Of a stretch of DNA of 64,000 nt, positions 1-14,022 are shown one piece after another. The notes under the pieces were generated by a model. That model did not search any database, was not told the origin of the DNA, and saw nothing but the letters and a program-made list of their open reading frames with translations. The position numbers and the translations under genes were made by a program. Origin of the DNA: Arenicola marina (Eukaryota; Annelida; Polychaeta; Arenicolidae); the NCBI GenBank assembly GCA_964019135.1, contig OZ025257.1:27388352-27452351 (forward strand), in the 5' to 3' direction. How positions within the stretch are numbered: the stretch's first letter is position 1; each line of letters begins with the position of its first letter.

Positions 1-540
1 CTCACGAATGACGTCATATCAGATTACTACATTACTACATATAGCATTACTACCAAAGCAAAGGAAACGCTTAAAACGCCCATAAAAGAGCGCAGGTTAT
101 TGCTACATATTAAATAAGATGTGACTAGTTCCGTGCGCATAAAGCGTGGGACACTGCTGAGCGGATGGTCACAGGAACCCGGCTCCATTAACGGTCAAAG
201 CAGATGTCGATGGTCATAGCATGCCACATCCATTCCCACTACATAACGAACGGATTGCTAAACATGCTTTAGAGGACATTTAACGCTAACGACATGTATT
301 TCTGTACTGTTTTTAGGTGAATGGGGATCAACAGACATGTCAGATGATTACCCACGAAGCGATGCCGTCATAACAACAGCAATCACTGGACAACATATCA
401 CAGCCGGGTCATCGGGTCGACCTTGAGACCAGTATCTGAAGGTCAAACAGCCTTATTTGCCAATGTCCTTGACAAACGAGCCCTGTAACAAATCCTGAGG
501 AGGGTCAGCGGCCCCCGGGGAGTCCGAATCCATGCAACGG
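1..540. other. Single-copy spacer, no gene seen
   Basis: Mixed-composition sequence before the first low-complexity tract. No open frame has recognisable protein content. A perfect CRE palindrome TGACGTCA lies at 9-16 and an AAGGTCA nuclear-receptor-type half-site lies near 440. Short TACTACAT-like repetition occurs near 20-50. Any function of these sites is inference. Confidence 0.6.
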
Positions 541-685
541 TCCCAGGGTGGGGGGGGGGGGGGCTGCCACCTGGCGCTCCCTGCAGCCAGGCTGGCAGGG
601 TGGTCGGCTGGGCCGGCTGGCTGGCAGGGTGGCAGGCTGGCTGTCTTCGCCACCCCCCCCCCCACCACCCCCTTCCCGTCCTCCG
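541..685. repeat. G-run / GGCTGG-rich / C-run tract
   Basis: A run of 14 G (550-563) is followed by imperfect GGCTGGCAGGG-type repetition and then a run of 11 C (653-663) with CCACCACC. The G and C runs face each other and could form a hairpin stem around a loop of about 90 bp. Open frames here are proline/glycine-rich on both strands and have no coding character. Confidence 0.7.
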
Positions 686-1224
686 CCCACCCCCCATCAC
701 GTCTTGTGATACATGTACGACCTAGCTCGTCATAAGCCGCACATCGCGCGCATACCTCATTCCCTTATTAGCCCTATATCGGCGTTTGGCGGTGGCGTGT
801 GACCTTGCGAAGGTGACCTATATCTATCTACACGTGTAAGTGGCGCGTCTGGCAGTGAATGTCAAGGTCACACGGCGGCATGGGTGAGTCGAGGACGTAG
901 AGGAGGCTGGACCGCTGGGGTGGGGGTGGGGGTGGTGGTGGTGGTGGGGGTGGCGTGGGTGCGGTGTTCAGGATGGCGGGGTGGGGTCAGACTACCAATA
1001 ACAAGGTGACCTTGCCGTCGGTAATCGCGACCTGTCCCCGTGGACACCGACCTAGAAGTTTATTTGCAAGACTCGCAAAGGAACTCGCTAGAGGTCGCCC
1101 CGCCACCAGCCACCGACCACCAGGGGTCGCATGTAGCCCCGAAATTGTCAACAGACAATGGGAGGGTTGTGCGGCATATCTTCAGTGGACACCGCATGGC
1201 CAACGAAGGCAACGCCGTATGCAG
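686..1224. other. Spacer with GGTGGGG tract
   Basis: Single-copy sequence with a GGTGGTGGGG tract at about 917-960. TGACCTT / AAGGTCA-type half-sites occur near 800, 862-870 (TCAAGGTCA, an ERR/NR5A-like extended half-site) and 1007. No gene is seen. The sequence changes abruptly into the 44-bp array at 1225. Confidence 0.6.
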
Positions 1225-4200
1225 ACAACTTCCCTCACCGTGTACCTGGCCTTTCCCTTTCCATCTAGACAACTTCCCTCACCGTGTACCTGGCCTTTCC
1301 CTTTCCACCCAGACAACTTCCCTCACCATGTAGCTGGCCTTTCCCTTTCCACCCAGACAACTTCCTTCACCATGTAGCTAGCCTTTGCCTTTCCACCCAG
1401 CCAACTTCCCTCACCATGTAGCCGGCCTTTCCTTTGCCACCCAGACAACTTCCTTCACCATGTACCTGGCCTTTCCCTTTCCACCCAGACAACTTCCCTC
1501 ACCATGTAGCCGGCCTTTCCTTTGCCACCCAGACAACTTCCCTCACCGTGTACCTGGCCTTTCCCTTTCCACCCAGCCAACTTCCTTCACCATGTACCTG
1601 GCCTTTCCCTTTCCACCCAGCCAACTTCCTTCACCATGTACCTGGCCTTTCCCTTTCCACCCAGACAACTTCCCTCACCATGTAGCCGGCCTTTCCCTTT
1701 CCATCTAGACAACTTCCCTCACCATGTAGCTGGCCTTTCCCTTTCCACCCAGACAACTTCCCTCACCATGTAGCTGGCCTTTCCCTTTCCACCCAGACAA
1801 CTTCCCTCACCATGTAGCTGGCCTTTCCCTTTCCACCCAGCCAACTTCCCTCACCATGTAGCCGGCCTTTCCTTTGCCACCCAGACAACTTCCCTCACCG
1901 TGTACCTGGCCTTTCCCTTTCCACCCAGCCAACTTCCTTCACCATGTACCTGGCCTTTCCCTTTCCACCCAGCCAACTTCCTTCACCATGTACCTGGCCT
2001 TTCCCTTTCCACCCAGACAACTTCCCTCACCATGTAGCCGGCCTTTCCCTTTCCATCTAGACAACTTCCCTCACCATGTAGCTGGCCTTTCCCTTTCCAC
2101 CCAGACAACTTCCCTCACCATGTAGCTGGCCTTTCCCTTTCCACCCAGACAACTTCCCTCACCATGTAGCCGGCCTTTCCTTTGCCACCCAGACAACTTC
2201 CCTCACCATGTAGCCGGCCTTTCCCTTTCCATCTAGACAACTTCCCTCACCATGTAGCTGGCCTTTCCCTTTCCACCCAGACAACTTCCCTCACCATGTA
2301 GCTGGCCTTTCCCTTTCCACCCAGACAACTTCCCTCACCATGTAGCCGGCCTTTCCTTTGCCACCCAGACAACTTCCCTCACCATGTAGCTGGCCTTTCC
2401 CTTTCCACCCAGCCAACTTCCCTCACCATGTAGCTGGTCTTTCCTCTTCCATCCAGACAACTTCCTTCACCATGTACCTGGCCTTTCCCTTTCCACCCAG
2501 ACAACTTCCCTCACCATGTAGCTGGCCTTTCCCTTTCCACCCAACCAACTTCCCTCACCATGTAGCTGGTCTTTCCCTCTCCACCCAGGCAACTTCCCTC
2601 ACCATGTAGCTGGCCTTTCCCTCTCCACCCAGACAACTTCCCTCACCATGTAGCCGGCCTTTCCTTTGCCACACAGACAACTTCCCTCACCATGTAGCTG
2701 GCCTTTCCCTTTCCACCCAGACAACTTCCCTCACCATGTAGCCGGCCTTTCCTTTGCCACCCAGCCAACTTCCCTCACCATGTAGCTGGCCTTTCCCTTT
2801 CCACCCAGCCAACTTCCCTCACCATGTAGCTGGTCTTTCCTCTTCCATCCAGACAACTTCCTTCACCATGTACCTGGCCTTTACCTTTGCACCCAGACAA
2901 CTTCCCTCACCATGTAGCTGGCCTTTCCCTTTCCACCCAACCAACGTCCCTCACCATGTAGCTGGCCTTTCCCTCTCCACCCAGACAACTTCCCTCACCA
3001 TGTAGCCGGCCTTTCCTTTGCCACACAGACAACTTCCCTCACCATGTAGCTGGCCTTTCCCTTTCCACCCAGACAACTTCCCTCACCATGTAGCCGGCCT
3101 TTCCTTTGCCACCCAGACAACTTCCCTCACCATGTACCTGGCCTTTCCCTTTCCACCCAGACAACTTCCCTCACCATGTAGCTGGCCTTTCCCTTTCCAC
3201 CCAACCAACTTCCATCACCATGTAGCTGGTCTTTCCCTCTACACCCAGGCAACTTCCCTCACCATGTAGCTGGTCTTTCCCTTTCCACCCAGCCAACTCC
3301 GCTCACCATGTAGCTGGCCTTTCCCTTTCCACCCAGACAACTTCCTTCACCATGTACCTGGCCTTTCCCTTTCCACCCAGACAACTTCCCTCACCGTGTA
3401 GCTGGCCTTTCCCTTTCCACCCAGACAACTTCCCTCACCATGTAGCTGGCCTTTCCCTTTCCACCCAACCAACTTCCCTCACCATGTAGCTGGCCTTTCC
3501 CTTTCCACCCAGACAACTTCCCTCACCATGTAGCCGGCCTTTCCCTTTCCACCCAGCCAACTTCCCTCACCATGTAGCTGGCTATTCCCTTTCCACCCAG
3601 ACAACTTCCCTCACCATGTAGCTGGCCTTTCGCTTTCCACCCAACCAACTTCCCTCACCATGTAGCTGGTCTTTCCCTCTCCACCCAGGCAACTTCCCTC
3701 ACCATGTAGCTGGTCTTTTCCTTTCCACCCAGCCAACTCCGCTCACCATGTAGCTGGTCTTTCCCTTTCCACCCAGACAACTTCCCTCACCATGTAGCCG
3801 GCCTTTCCCTTTCCACCCAACCAACTTCCCTCACCATGTAGCTGGCCTTTCCTTTGCCACCCAGACAACTTCCCTCACCATGTAGCTGGCCTTTCCCTTT
3901 CCACCCAGACAACTTCCCTCGCCATGTAGCTGGCCTTTCCCTTTCCACCCAGCCAACTCCGCTCACCATGTAGCTGGCCTTTCCCTTTTCGCCCAGACAA
4001 CTTCCTTCACCATGTACCTGGCCTTTCCCTTTCCATCTAGACAACTTCCCTCACCATGTAGCCGGCCTTTCCCTTTCCACCCAGCCAACTCCCCTCACCG
4101 TGTACCTGGCCTTTCCCTTTCCATCTAGACAACTTCCCTCACCATGTAGCTGGTCTTTCCCTTTCCACCCAGACAACTTCCCTCGCCATGTAGCTGGCCT

Positions 4201-7200
4201 TTCCCTTTCCACCCAGACAACTTCCCTCACCATGTAGCCGGCCTTTCCCTTACCACCCTGACAACTTCCCTCACCATGTAGCCGGCCTTTCCTTTGCCAC
4301 CCAGACAACTTCCCTCACCATGTAGCTGGCCTTTCCCTTTCCACCCAGACAACTTCCCTCACCATGTAGCCGGCCTTTCCTTTGCCACCCAGACAACTTC
4401 CCTCACCATGTAGCTGGCCTTTCCCTTTCCACCCAGACAACTTCCCTCACCATGTAGCTGGCCTTTCCCTTTCCACCCAGACAACTTCCCTCACCATGTA
4501 GCTGGCCTTTCCCTTTCCATCCAGACAACTTCCCTCACCATGTAGCTGGCCTTTCCCTTTCCACCCAGCCAACTTCCCTCACCATGTAGCTGGCCTTTCC
4601 CTTTCCACCCAGACAACTTCCCTCACCATGTAGCTGGCCTTTCCCTTTCCACCCAGCCAACTTCCCTCACCATGTAGCTGGCCTTTCCCTTTCCACCCAG
4701 ACAACTTCCCTCACCATGTAGCTGGCCTTTCCCTTTCCATCCAGACAACTTCCCTCACCATGTAGCTGGCCTTTCCCTTTCCACCCAGCCAACTTCCCTC
4801 ACCATGTAGCTGGCCTTTCCCTTTCCACCCAGACAACTTCCCTCACCATGTAGCTGGCCTTTCCCTTTCCACCCAGCCAACTTCCCTCACCATGTAGCTG
4901 GCCTTTCCCTTTCCACCCAGACAACTTCCCTCACCATGTAGCTGGCCTTTCCCTTTCCACCCAGACAACTTCCTTCACCGTGTACCTGGCCTTTCCCTTT
5001 CCATCTAGACAACTTCCCTCACCATGTAGCTGGTCTTTCCCTTTCCACCCAGACAACTTCCCTCGCCATGTAGCTGGCCTTTCCCTTTCCACCCAGACAA
5101 CTTCCCTCACCATGTAGCCGGCCTTTCCCTTACCACCCTGACAACTTCCCTCACCATGTAGCCGGCCTTTCCTTTGCCACCCAGACAACTTCCCTCACCA
5201 TGTAGCTGGCCTTTCCCTTTCCACCCAGACAACTTCCCTCACCATGTAGCCGGCCTTTCCTTTGCCACCCAGACAACTTCCCTCACCATGTAGCTGGCCG
5301 TTCCCTTTCCACCCAGACAACTTCCCTCACCATGTAGCTGGCCTTTCCCTTTCCACCCAGACAACTTCCCTCACCATGTAGCTGGCCTTTCCCTTTCCAT
5401 CCAGACAACTTCCCTCACCATGTAGCTGGCCTTTCCCTTTCCACCCAGCCAACTTCCCTCACCATGTAGCTGGCTTTTCCCTTTCCACCCAGACAACTTC
5501 CCTCACCATGTAGCTGGCCTTTCCCTTTCCACCCAGCCAACTTCCCTCACCATGCAGCTGGCCTTTCCCTTTCCACCCAGACAACTTCCCTCACCATGTA
5601 GCTGGCCTTTCCCTTTCCATCCAGACAACTTCCCTCACCATGTAGCTGGCCTTTCCCTTTCCACCCAGCCAACTTCCCTCACCATGTAGCTGGCCTTTCC
5701 CTTTCCACCCAGACAACTTCCCTCACCATGTAGCTGGCCTTTCCCTTTCCACCCAGCCAACTTCCCTCACCATGTAGCTGGCCTTTCCCTTTCCACCCAG
5801 ACAACTTCCCTCACCATGTAGCTGGCCTTTCCCTTTCCACCCAGACAACTTCCCTCACCGTGTACCTGGCCTTTCCCTTTCCACCCAGACAACTTCCCTA
5901 ACCATGTAGCTGGCCTTTCCTTTGCCACCCAGACAACTTCCCTCACCATGTAGCTGGCCTTTCCCTTTCCACCCAGACAACTTCCCTCACCATGTAGCTG
6001 GCCTTTCCCTTTCCACCCAGCCAACTTCCCTCACCATGTAGCTGGCCTTTCCCTTTCCACCCAGCCAACTTCCCTCACCATGTAGCTGGTCTTTCTCTTT
6101 CCATCCAGACAACTTCCCTCACCATGTAGCTGGCCTTTCCCTTTCCACCCAGCCAACTTCCCTCACCATGTAGCTGGCCTTTCCCTTTCCACCCAGCCAA
6201 CTTCCCTCACCATGTAGCTGGTCTTTCTCTTTCCATCCAGACAACTTCCCTCACCATGTAGCTGGCCTTTCCTTTTCCATCCAGCCAACTTCCCTCACCG
6301 TGTACCTGGCCTTTCCATTTCCACCCAGACAACTTCCCTCACCATGTAGCTGGCCTTTCCCTTACCACCCAGACAACTTCCCTCACCATGTAGCTGGCCT
6401 TTCCCTTTCCACCCAGCCAACTTCCCTCACCATGTAGCCGGCCTTTCCCTTTCCACCCAGCCAACTTCCCTCACCATGTAGCTGGCCTTTCCCTTTCCAC
6501 CCAGACAACTTCCCTCACCATGTAGCTGGTCTTTCCCTTTCCACCCAGACAACTTCCCTCACCATGCAGCCGGCCTTTCCCTTTCCACCCAGCCAACTTC
6601 CCTCACCATGTAGCTGGCCTTTCCCTTTCCACCCAGACAACTTCCCTCACCATGTACCCGGCCTTTCCCTTTCCACCTAGCCAACTTCCCTCACCATGTA
6701 GCTGGCCTTTCCCTTTCCACCCAGACAACTCCCCTCACCGTGTACCTGGCCTTTCCCTTTCCATCTAGACAACTTCCCTCACCATGTAGCTGGTCTTTCC
6801 TTTGCCACCCAGACAACTTCCCTCACCATGTAGCTGGCCTTTCCCTTTCCACCCAGACAACTTCCCTCACCATGTAGCCGGCCTTTCCCTTACCACCCAG
6901 ACAACTTCCCTCGCCATGTAGCCGGCCTTTCCTTTGCCACCCAGACAACTTCCCTCACCATGTAGCTGGCCTTTCCCTTTCCACCCAGACAACTTCCCTC
7001 ACCATGTAGCTGGCCTTTCCCTTTCCACCCAGACAACTTCCCTCACCATGTAGCCGGCCTTTCCCTTACCACCCTGACAATTTCCCTCACCATGTAGCCG
7101 GCCTTTCCTTTGCCACCCAGACAACTTCCCTCACCATGTAGCTGGCCTTTCCCTTTCCACCCAGACAACTTCCCTCACCATGTAGCCGGCCTTTCCTTTG

Positions 7201-10200
7201 CCACCCAGACAACTTCCCTCACCATGTAGCTGGCCTTTCCCTTTCCACCCAGACAACTTCCCTCACCATGTAGCTGGCCTTTCCCTTTCCACCCAGACAA
7301 CTTCCCTCACCATGTAGCTGGCCTTTCCCTTTCCATCCAGACAACTTCCCTCACCATGTAGCTGGCCTTTCCCTTTCCACCCAGCCAACTTCCCTCACCA
7401 TGTAGCTGGCCTTTCCCTTTCCACCCAGACAACTTCCCTCACCATGTAGCTGGCCTTTCCCTTTCCACCCAGACAACTTCCCTCACCATGTAGCTGGCCT
7501 TTCCCTTTCCACCCAGCCAACTTCCCTCACCATGTAGCCGGCCTTTCCTTTGCCACCCAGACAACTTCCCTAACCATGTAGCTGGCCTTTCCCTTTCCAC
7601 CCAGCCAACTCCCCTCACCATGTAGCCGGCCCTTCCCTTTCCACCCAGCCAACTCCCCTCACCGTGTACCTGGCCTTTCCCTTTCCATCTAGACAACTTC
7701 CCTCACCATGTAGCTGGTCTTTCCCTTTCCACCCAGACAACTTCCCTCGCCATGTAGCTGGCCTTTCCCTTTCCACCCAGACAACTTCCCTCGCCATGTA
7801 GCTGGCCTTTCCCTTTCCACCCAGCCAACTTCCCTCACCATGTAGCTGGCCTTTCCCTTTCCACCCAGACAACTTCCCTCACCATGTAGCTGGTCTTTCC
7901 CTTTCCACCCAGACAACTTCCCTCACCATGTAGCCGGCCTTTCCCTTTCCACCCAGCCAACTTCCCTCACCATGTAGCTGGCCTTTCCCTTTCCACCCAG
8001 ACAACTTCCCTCACCATGTACCCGGCCTTTCCCTTTCCACCTAGCCAACTTCCCTCACCATGTAGCTGGCCTTTCCCTTTCCACCCAGACAACTCCCCTC
8101 ACCGTGTACCTGGCCTTTCCCTTTCCATCTAGACAACTTCCCTCACCATGTAGCTGGTCTTTCCTTTGCCACCCAGACAACTTCCCTCACCATGTAGCTG
8201 GCCTTTCCCTTTCCACCCAGACAACTTCCCTCACCATGTAGCCGGCCTTTCCCTTACCACCCAGACAACTTCCCTCGCCATGTAGCCGGCCTTTCCTTTG
8301 CCACCCAGACAACTTCCCTCACCATGTAGCTGGCCTTTCCCTTTCCACCCAGACAACTTCCCTCACCATGTAGCTGGCCTTTCCCTTTGCACCCAGACAA
8401 CTTCCCTCACCATGTAGCCGGCCTTTCCCTTACCACCCTGACAACTTCCCTCACCATGTAGCCGGCCTTTCCTTTGCCACCCAGGCAACTTCCCTCACCA
8501 TGTAGCTGGCCTTTCCCTTTCCACCCAGACAACTTCCCTCACCATGTAGCCGGCCTTTCCTTTGCCACCCAGACAACTTCCCTCACCATGTAGCTGGCCT
8601 TTCCCTTTCCACCCAGACAACTTCCCTCACCATGTAGCTGGCCTTTCCCTTTCCACCCAGACAACTTCCCTCACCATGTAGCTGGCCTTTCCCTTTCCAT
8701 CCAGACAACTTCCCTCACCATGTAGCTGGCCTTTCCCTTTCCACCCAGCCAACTTCCCTCACCATGTAGCTGGCCTTTCCCTTTCCACCCAGACAACTTC
8801 CCTCACCATGTAGCTGGCCTTTCCCTTTCCACCCAGACAACTTCCCTCACCATGTAGCTGGCCTTTCCCTTTCCACCCAGCCAACTTCCCTCACCATGTA
8901 GCCGGCCTTTCCTTTGCCACCCAGACAACTTCCCTCACCATGTAGCTGGCCTTTCCCTTTCCACCTTGACAACTTCCCTCACCATGTAGCTGGCCTTTCC
9001 CTTTTCACCCAGACAACTTCCCTCACCATGTAGCTGGCCTTTCCCTTTCCATCCAGACAACTTCCCTCACCATGTAGCTGGCCTTTCCCTTTCCACCCAG
9101 ACAACTTCCCTCACCATGTAGCTGGCCTTTCCCTTTCCACCCAGCCAACTTCCCTCACCATGTAGCCGGCCTTTCCTTTGCCACCCAGACAACTTCCCTC
9201 ACCATGTAGCTGGCCTTTCCCTTTTCACCCAGCCAACTTCCCTCACCATGTAGCTGGCCTTTCCCTTTCCACCCAGCCAACTCCCCTCACCATGTAGCCG
9301 GCCTTTCCCTTTCCACCCAGCCAACTCCCCTCACCGTGTACCTGGCCTTTCCCTTTCCATCTAGACAACTTCCCTCACCATGTAGCTGGTCTTTCCCTTT
9401 CCTCCCAGACAACTTCCCTCGCCATGTAGCTGGCCTTTCCCTTTCCACCCAGACAACTTCCCTCGCCATGTAGCTGGCCTTTCCCTTTCCACCCAGCCTA
9501 CTTCCCTCACCATGTAGCTGGCCTTTTCCTTTCCACCCAGACAACTTCCCTCACCATGTAGCTGGTCTTTCCCTTTCCACCCAGACAACTTCCCTCACCA
9601 TGCAGCCGGCCTTTCCCTTTCCACCCAGCCAACTTCCCTCACCATGTAGCTGGCCTTTCCCTTTCCACCCAGACAACTTCCCTCACCATGTACCCGGCCT
9701 TTCCCTTTCCACCTAGCCAACTTCCCTCACCATGTAGCTGGCCTTTCCCTTTCCACCCAGACAACTTCCCTCACCATGTACCCGGCCTTTCCCTTTCCAT
9801 CTAGACAACTTCCCTCACCATGTAGCTGGTCTTTCCTTTGCCACCCAGACAACTTCCCTCACCATGTAGCTGGCCTTTCCCTTTCCACCCAGACAACTTC
9901 CCTCACCATGTAGCCGGCCTTTCCCTTACCACCCAGACAACTTCCCTCGCCATGTAGCCGGCCTTTCCTTTGCCACCCAGACAACTTCCCTCACCATGTA
10001 GCTGGCCTTTCCCTTTCCACCCAGACAACTTCCCTCACCATGTAGCCGGCCTTTCCCTTACCACCCAGACAACTTCCCTCACCATGCAGCCGGCCTTTCC
10101 CTTTCCACCCAGACAACTTCCCTCACCATGTAGCTGGCCTTTCCCTTTCCACCCAGACAACTTCCCTCACCATGTAGCCGGCCTTTCCCTTACCACCCTG

Positions 10201-13200
10201 ACAACTTCCCTCACCATGTAGCCGGCCTTTCCTTTGCCACCCAGACAACTTCCCTCACCATGTAGCTGGCCTTTCCCTTTCCACCCAGACAACTTCCCTC
10301 ACCCTGTAGCCGGCCTTTCCTTTGCCACCCAGACAACTTCCCTCACCATGTAGCTGGCCTTTCCCTTTCCACCCAGACAACTTCCCTCACCATGTAGCTG
10401 GTCTTTCCCTTTCCACCCAGACAACTTCCCTCACCATGTAGCTGGCCTTTCCCTTTCCATCCAGACAACTTCCCTCACCATGTAGCTGGCCTTTCCTGTT
10501 CCACCCAGCCAACTTCCCTCACCATGTAGCTGGCCTTTCCCTTTCCACCCAGACAACTTCCCTCACCATGTAGCTGGCCTTTCCCTTTCCACCCAGACAA
10601 CTTCCCTCACCATGTAGCTGGCCTTTCCCTTTCCACCCAGCCAACTTCCCTCACCATGTAGCCGGCCTTTCCTTTGCCACCCAGACAACTTCCCTAACCA
10701 TGTAGCTGGCCCTTCCCTTTCCACCCAGCCAACTCCCCTCAACATGTAGCCGGCCTTTCCCTTTCCACCCAGCCAACTCCCCTCACCGTGTACCTGGCCT
10801 TTCCCTTTCCATCTAGACAACTTCCCTCACCATGTAGCTGGTCTTTCCCTTTCCACCCAGACAACTTCCCTCGCCATGTAGCTGGCCTTTCCCTTTCCAC
10901 CCAGACAACTTCCCTCGCCATGTAGCTGGCCTTTCCTTTTCCACCCAGCCAACTTCCCTCACCATGTAGCTGGCCTTTCCCTTTCCACCCAGACAACTTC
11001 CCTCACCATGTAGCTGGTCTTTCCCTTTCCACCCAGACAACTTCCCTCACCATGTAGCCGGCCTTTCCCTTTCCACCCAGCCAACTTCCCTCACCATGTA
11101 GCTGGCCTTTCCCTTTCCACCCAGACAACTTCCCTCACCATGTACCCGGCCTTTCCCTTTCCACCTAGCCAACTTCCCTCACCATGTAGCTGGCCTTTCC
11201 CTTTCCACCCAGACAACTCCCCTCACCGTGTACCTGGCCTTTCCCTTTCCATCTAGACAACTTCCCTCACCATGTAGCTGGTCTTTCCTTTGCCACCCAG
11301 ACAACTTCCCTCACCATGTAGCTGGCCTTTCCCTTTCCACCCAGACAACTTCCCTCACCATGTAGCCGGCCTTTCCCTTACCACCCAGACAACTTCCCTC
11401 GCCATGTAGCCGGCCTTTCCTTTGCCACCCAGACAACTTCCCTCACCATGTAGCTGGCCTTTCCCTTTCCACCCAGACAACTTCCCTCACCATGTAGCTG
11501 GCCTTTCCCTTTCCACCCAGACAACTTCCCTCACCATGTAGCCGGCCTTTCCCTTACCACCCTGACAATTTCCCTCACCATGTAGCCGGCCTTTCCTTTG
11601 CCACCCAGACAACTTCCCTCACCATGTAGCTGGCCTTTCCCTTTCCACCCAGACAACTTCCCTCACCATGTAGCCGGCCTTTCCTTTGCCACCCAGACAA
11701 CTTCCCTCACCATGTAGCTGGCCTTTCCCTTTCCACCCAGACAACTTCCCTCACCATGTAGCTGGCCTTTCCCTTTCCACCCAGACAACTTCCCTCACCA
11801 TGTAGCTGGCCTTTCCCTTTCCATCCAGACAACTTCCCTCACCATGTAGCTGGCCTTTCCCTTTCCACCCAGCCAACTTCCCTCACCATGTAGCTGGCCT
11901 TTCCCTTTCCACCCAGACAACTTCCCTCACCATGTAGCTGGCCTTTCCCTTTCCACCCAGACAACTTCCCTCACCATGTAGCTTGCCTTTCCCTTTCCAC
12001 CCAGCCAACTTCCCTCACCATGTAGCCGGCCTTTCCTTTGCCACCCAGACAACTTCCCTCACCATGTAGCTGGCCTTTCCCTTTCCACCTTGACAACTTC
12101 CCTCACCATGTAGCTGGCCTTTCCCTTTTCACCCAGACAACTTCCCTCACCATGTAGCTGGCCTTTCCCTTTCCATCCAGACAACTTCCCTCACCATGTA
12201 GCTGGCCTTTCCCTTTCCACCCAGACAACTTCCCTCACCATGTAGCTGGCCTTTCCCTTTCCACCCAGCCAACTTCCCTCACCATGTAGCCGGCCTTTCC
12301 TTTGCCACCCAGACAACTTCCCTCACCATGTAGCTGGCCTTTCCCTTTCCATCCAGACAACTTCCCTCACCATGTAGCTGGCCTTTCCCTTTCCACCTTG
12401 ACAACTTCCCTCACCATGTAGCTGGCCTTTCCCTTTTCACCCAGACAACTTCCCTCACCATGTAGCTGGCCTTTCCCTTTCCATCCAGACAACTTCCCTC
12501 ACCATGTAGCTGGCCTTTCCCTTTTCACCCAGCCAACTTCCCTCACCATGTAGCTGGTCTTTCCCTTTCCACCCAGACAACTTCCCTCACCATGTAGCCG
12601 GCCTTTCCCTTTCCATCCAGCCAACTTCCCTCACCGTGTACCTGGCCTTTCCATTTCCACCCAGACAACTTCCCTCACCATGTAGCTGGCCTTTCCCTTT
12701 CCATCTAGACAACTTCCCTCACCATGTAGCCGGCCTTTCCTTTGCCACCCAGACAACTTCCCTCACCATGTAGCTGGCCTTTCCCTTTCCATCTAGACAA
12801 CTTCCCTCACCATGTAGCCGGCCTTTCCTTTGCCACCCAGCCAACTTCCCTCACCATGTAGCTGGCCTTTCCCTTTTCACCCAGCCAACTTCCCTCACCG
12901 TGTACCTGGCCTTTCCATTTCCACCCAGACAACTTCCCTCACCATGTAGCTGGCCTTTCCCTTTCCATCTAGACAACTTCCCTCACCATGTAGCCGGCCT
13001 TTCCTTTGCCACCCAGACAACTTCCCTCACCGTGTACCTGGCCTTTCCCTTTCCATCTAGACAACTTCCCTCACCATGTAGCCGGCCTTTCCTTTGCCAC
13101 CCAGACAACTTCCCTCACCATGTAGCTGGCCTTTCCCTTTCCATCTAGACAACTTCCCTCACCATGTAGCCGGCCTTTCCTTTGCCACCCAGCCAACTTC

Positions 13201-13596
13201 CCTCACCATGTAGCTGGCCTTTCCCTTTCCACCCAGCCAACTTCCCTCACCATGTAGCTGGCCTTTCCCTTTCCACCCAGCCAACTTCCCTCACCATGTA
13301 GCTGGCCTTTCCCTTTCCACCCAGCCAACTTCCCTCACCATGTAGCTGGTCTTTCCCTTTCCATCCAGACAACTTCCCTCACCATGTAGCTGGCCTTTCC
13401 CTTTCCACCCAGACAACTTCCCTCACCATGTAGCTGGTCTTTCCCTTACCACCCAGACAACTTCCCTCACCATGTAGCTGGTCTTTCCCTTACCACCCAG
13501 ACAACTTCCCTCACCATGTAGCTGGTCTTTCCCTTACCACCCAGACAACTTCCCTCACCATGTAGCTGGCCTTTCCCTTACCACCCAGACAACTTA
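1225..13596. repeat. 44-bp minisatellite array, 281 units
   Basis: The unit starts acaacttccctcacc, continues through atgtagctggcc and ends tttccacccag. The first unit starts at 1225 and the last partial unit at 13589, a distance of exactly 281 x 44 bp. Checkpoints at 1269, 3777 and 10025 are also in phase, so there is no net insertion or deletion. Variation is a limited set of substitutions: aca/cca at the start, tagctgg/tagccgg/tacctgg in the middle, and ccacccag/ccatctag/ccatccag or ctttgcc near the end. The same series of variant units recurs at offsets that are multiples of 44: 352 (1522 and 1874), 880 (4051 and 4931), 1672 and 3124 (7615, 9287, 10739), showing higher-order duplication. 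Short open frames are ended by the TAG in most units, so I do not call a gene. The array is pyrimidine-rich on the plus strand. Confidence 0.97.
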
Positions 13597-14022
13597 CGCC
13601 ACATTGCCGCTGGCCTTGACCCCGAAGCATGTAGAAAAGGAAACACCAGGACTGTTGCATCCTATGGCCAATGATGAACGGAGAAGATCCGTATTCAGCC
13701 GGGATCCACAAACATATCGAAAACCAAGGTAGACCAAGGTCAGAGGAGACGGACATAGTGTTAACGCAACCTCCACCTCCACCTTTCGCAACCCCCAACC
13801 CCATCCTCGCCCAATCACTACCACCCCCACCACCTCCGCCACCTCCACCACACCACACACCTCATTCCAATTTGCACATTACCCAGCTAGCCACTGCCCT
13901 GTGCCTTCAGTTTAAATCCATCACCATGAATTGTTCATAACAACTGACAGATATGTCTAGGGAAGTCAAGGGCACCGGGCAGGCGGCGAAGTACTGCAGA
14001 CGCCGGGACCCGTGCCCCCACC
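13597..14022. other. Spacer with CCACCT tract
   Basis: Single-copy sequence after the 44-bp array. It holds a CCACCTCCACC-rich tract at about 13768-13857 and an AAGGTCA-like half-site near 13736. It ends in C-rich sequence at the assembly gap. No gene is recognised. Confidence 0.6.

Noticed and set aside
1225-13596. CRISPR-like array
   Set aside because: There are no unique spacers. It is a head-to-tail minisatellite in a eukaryotic assembly.
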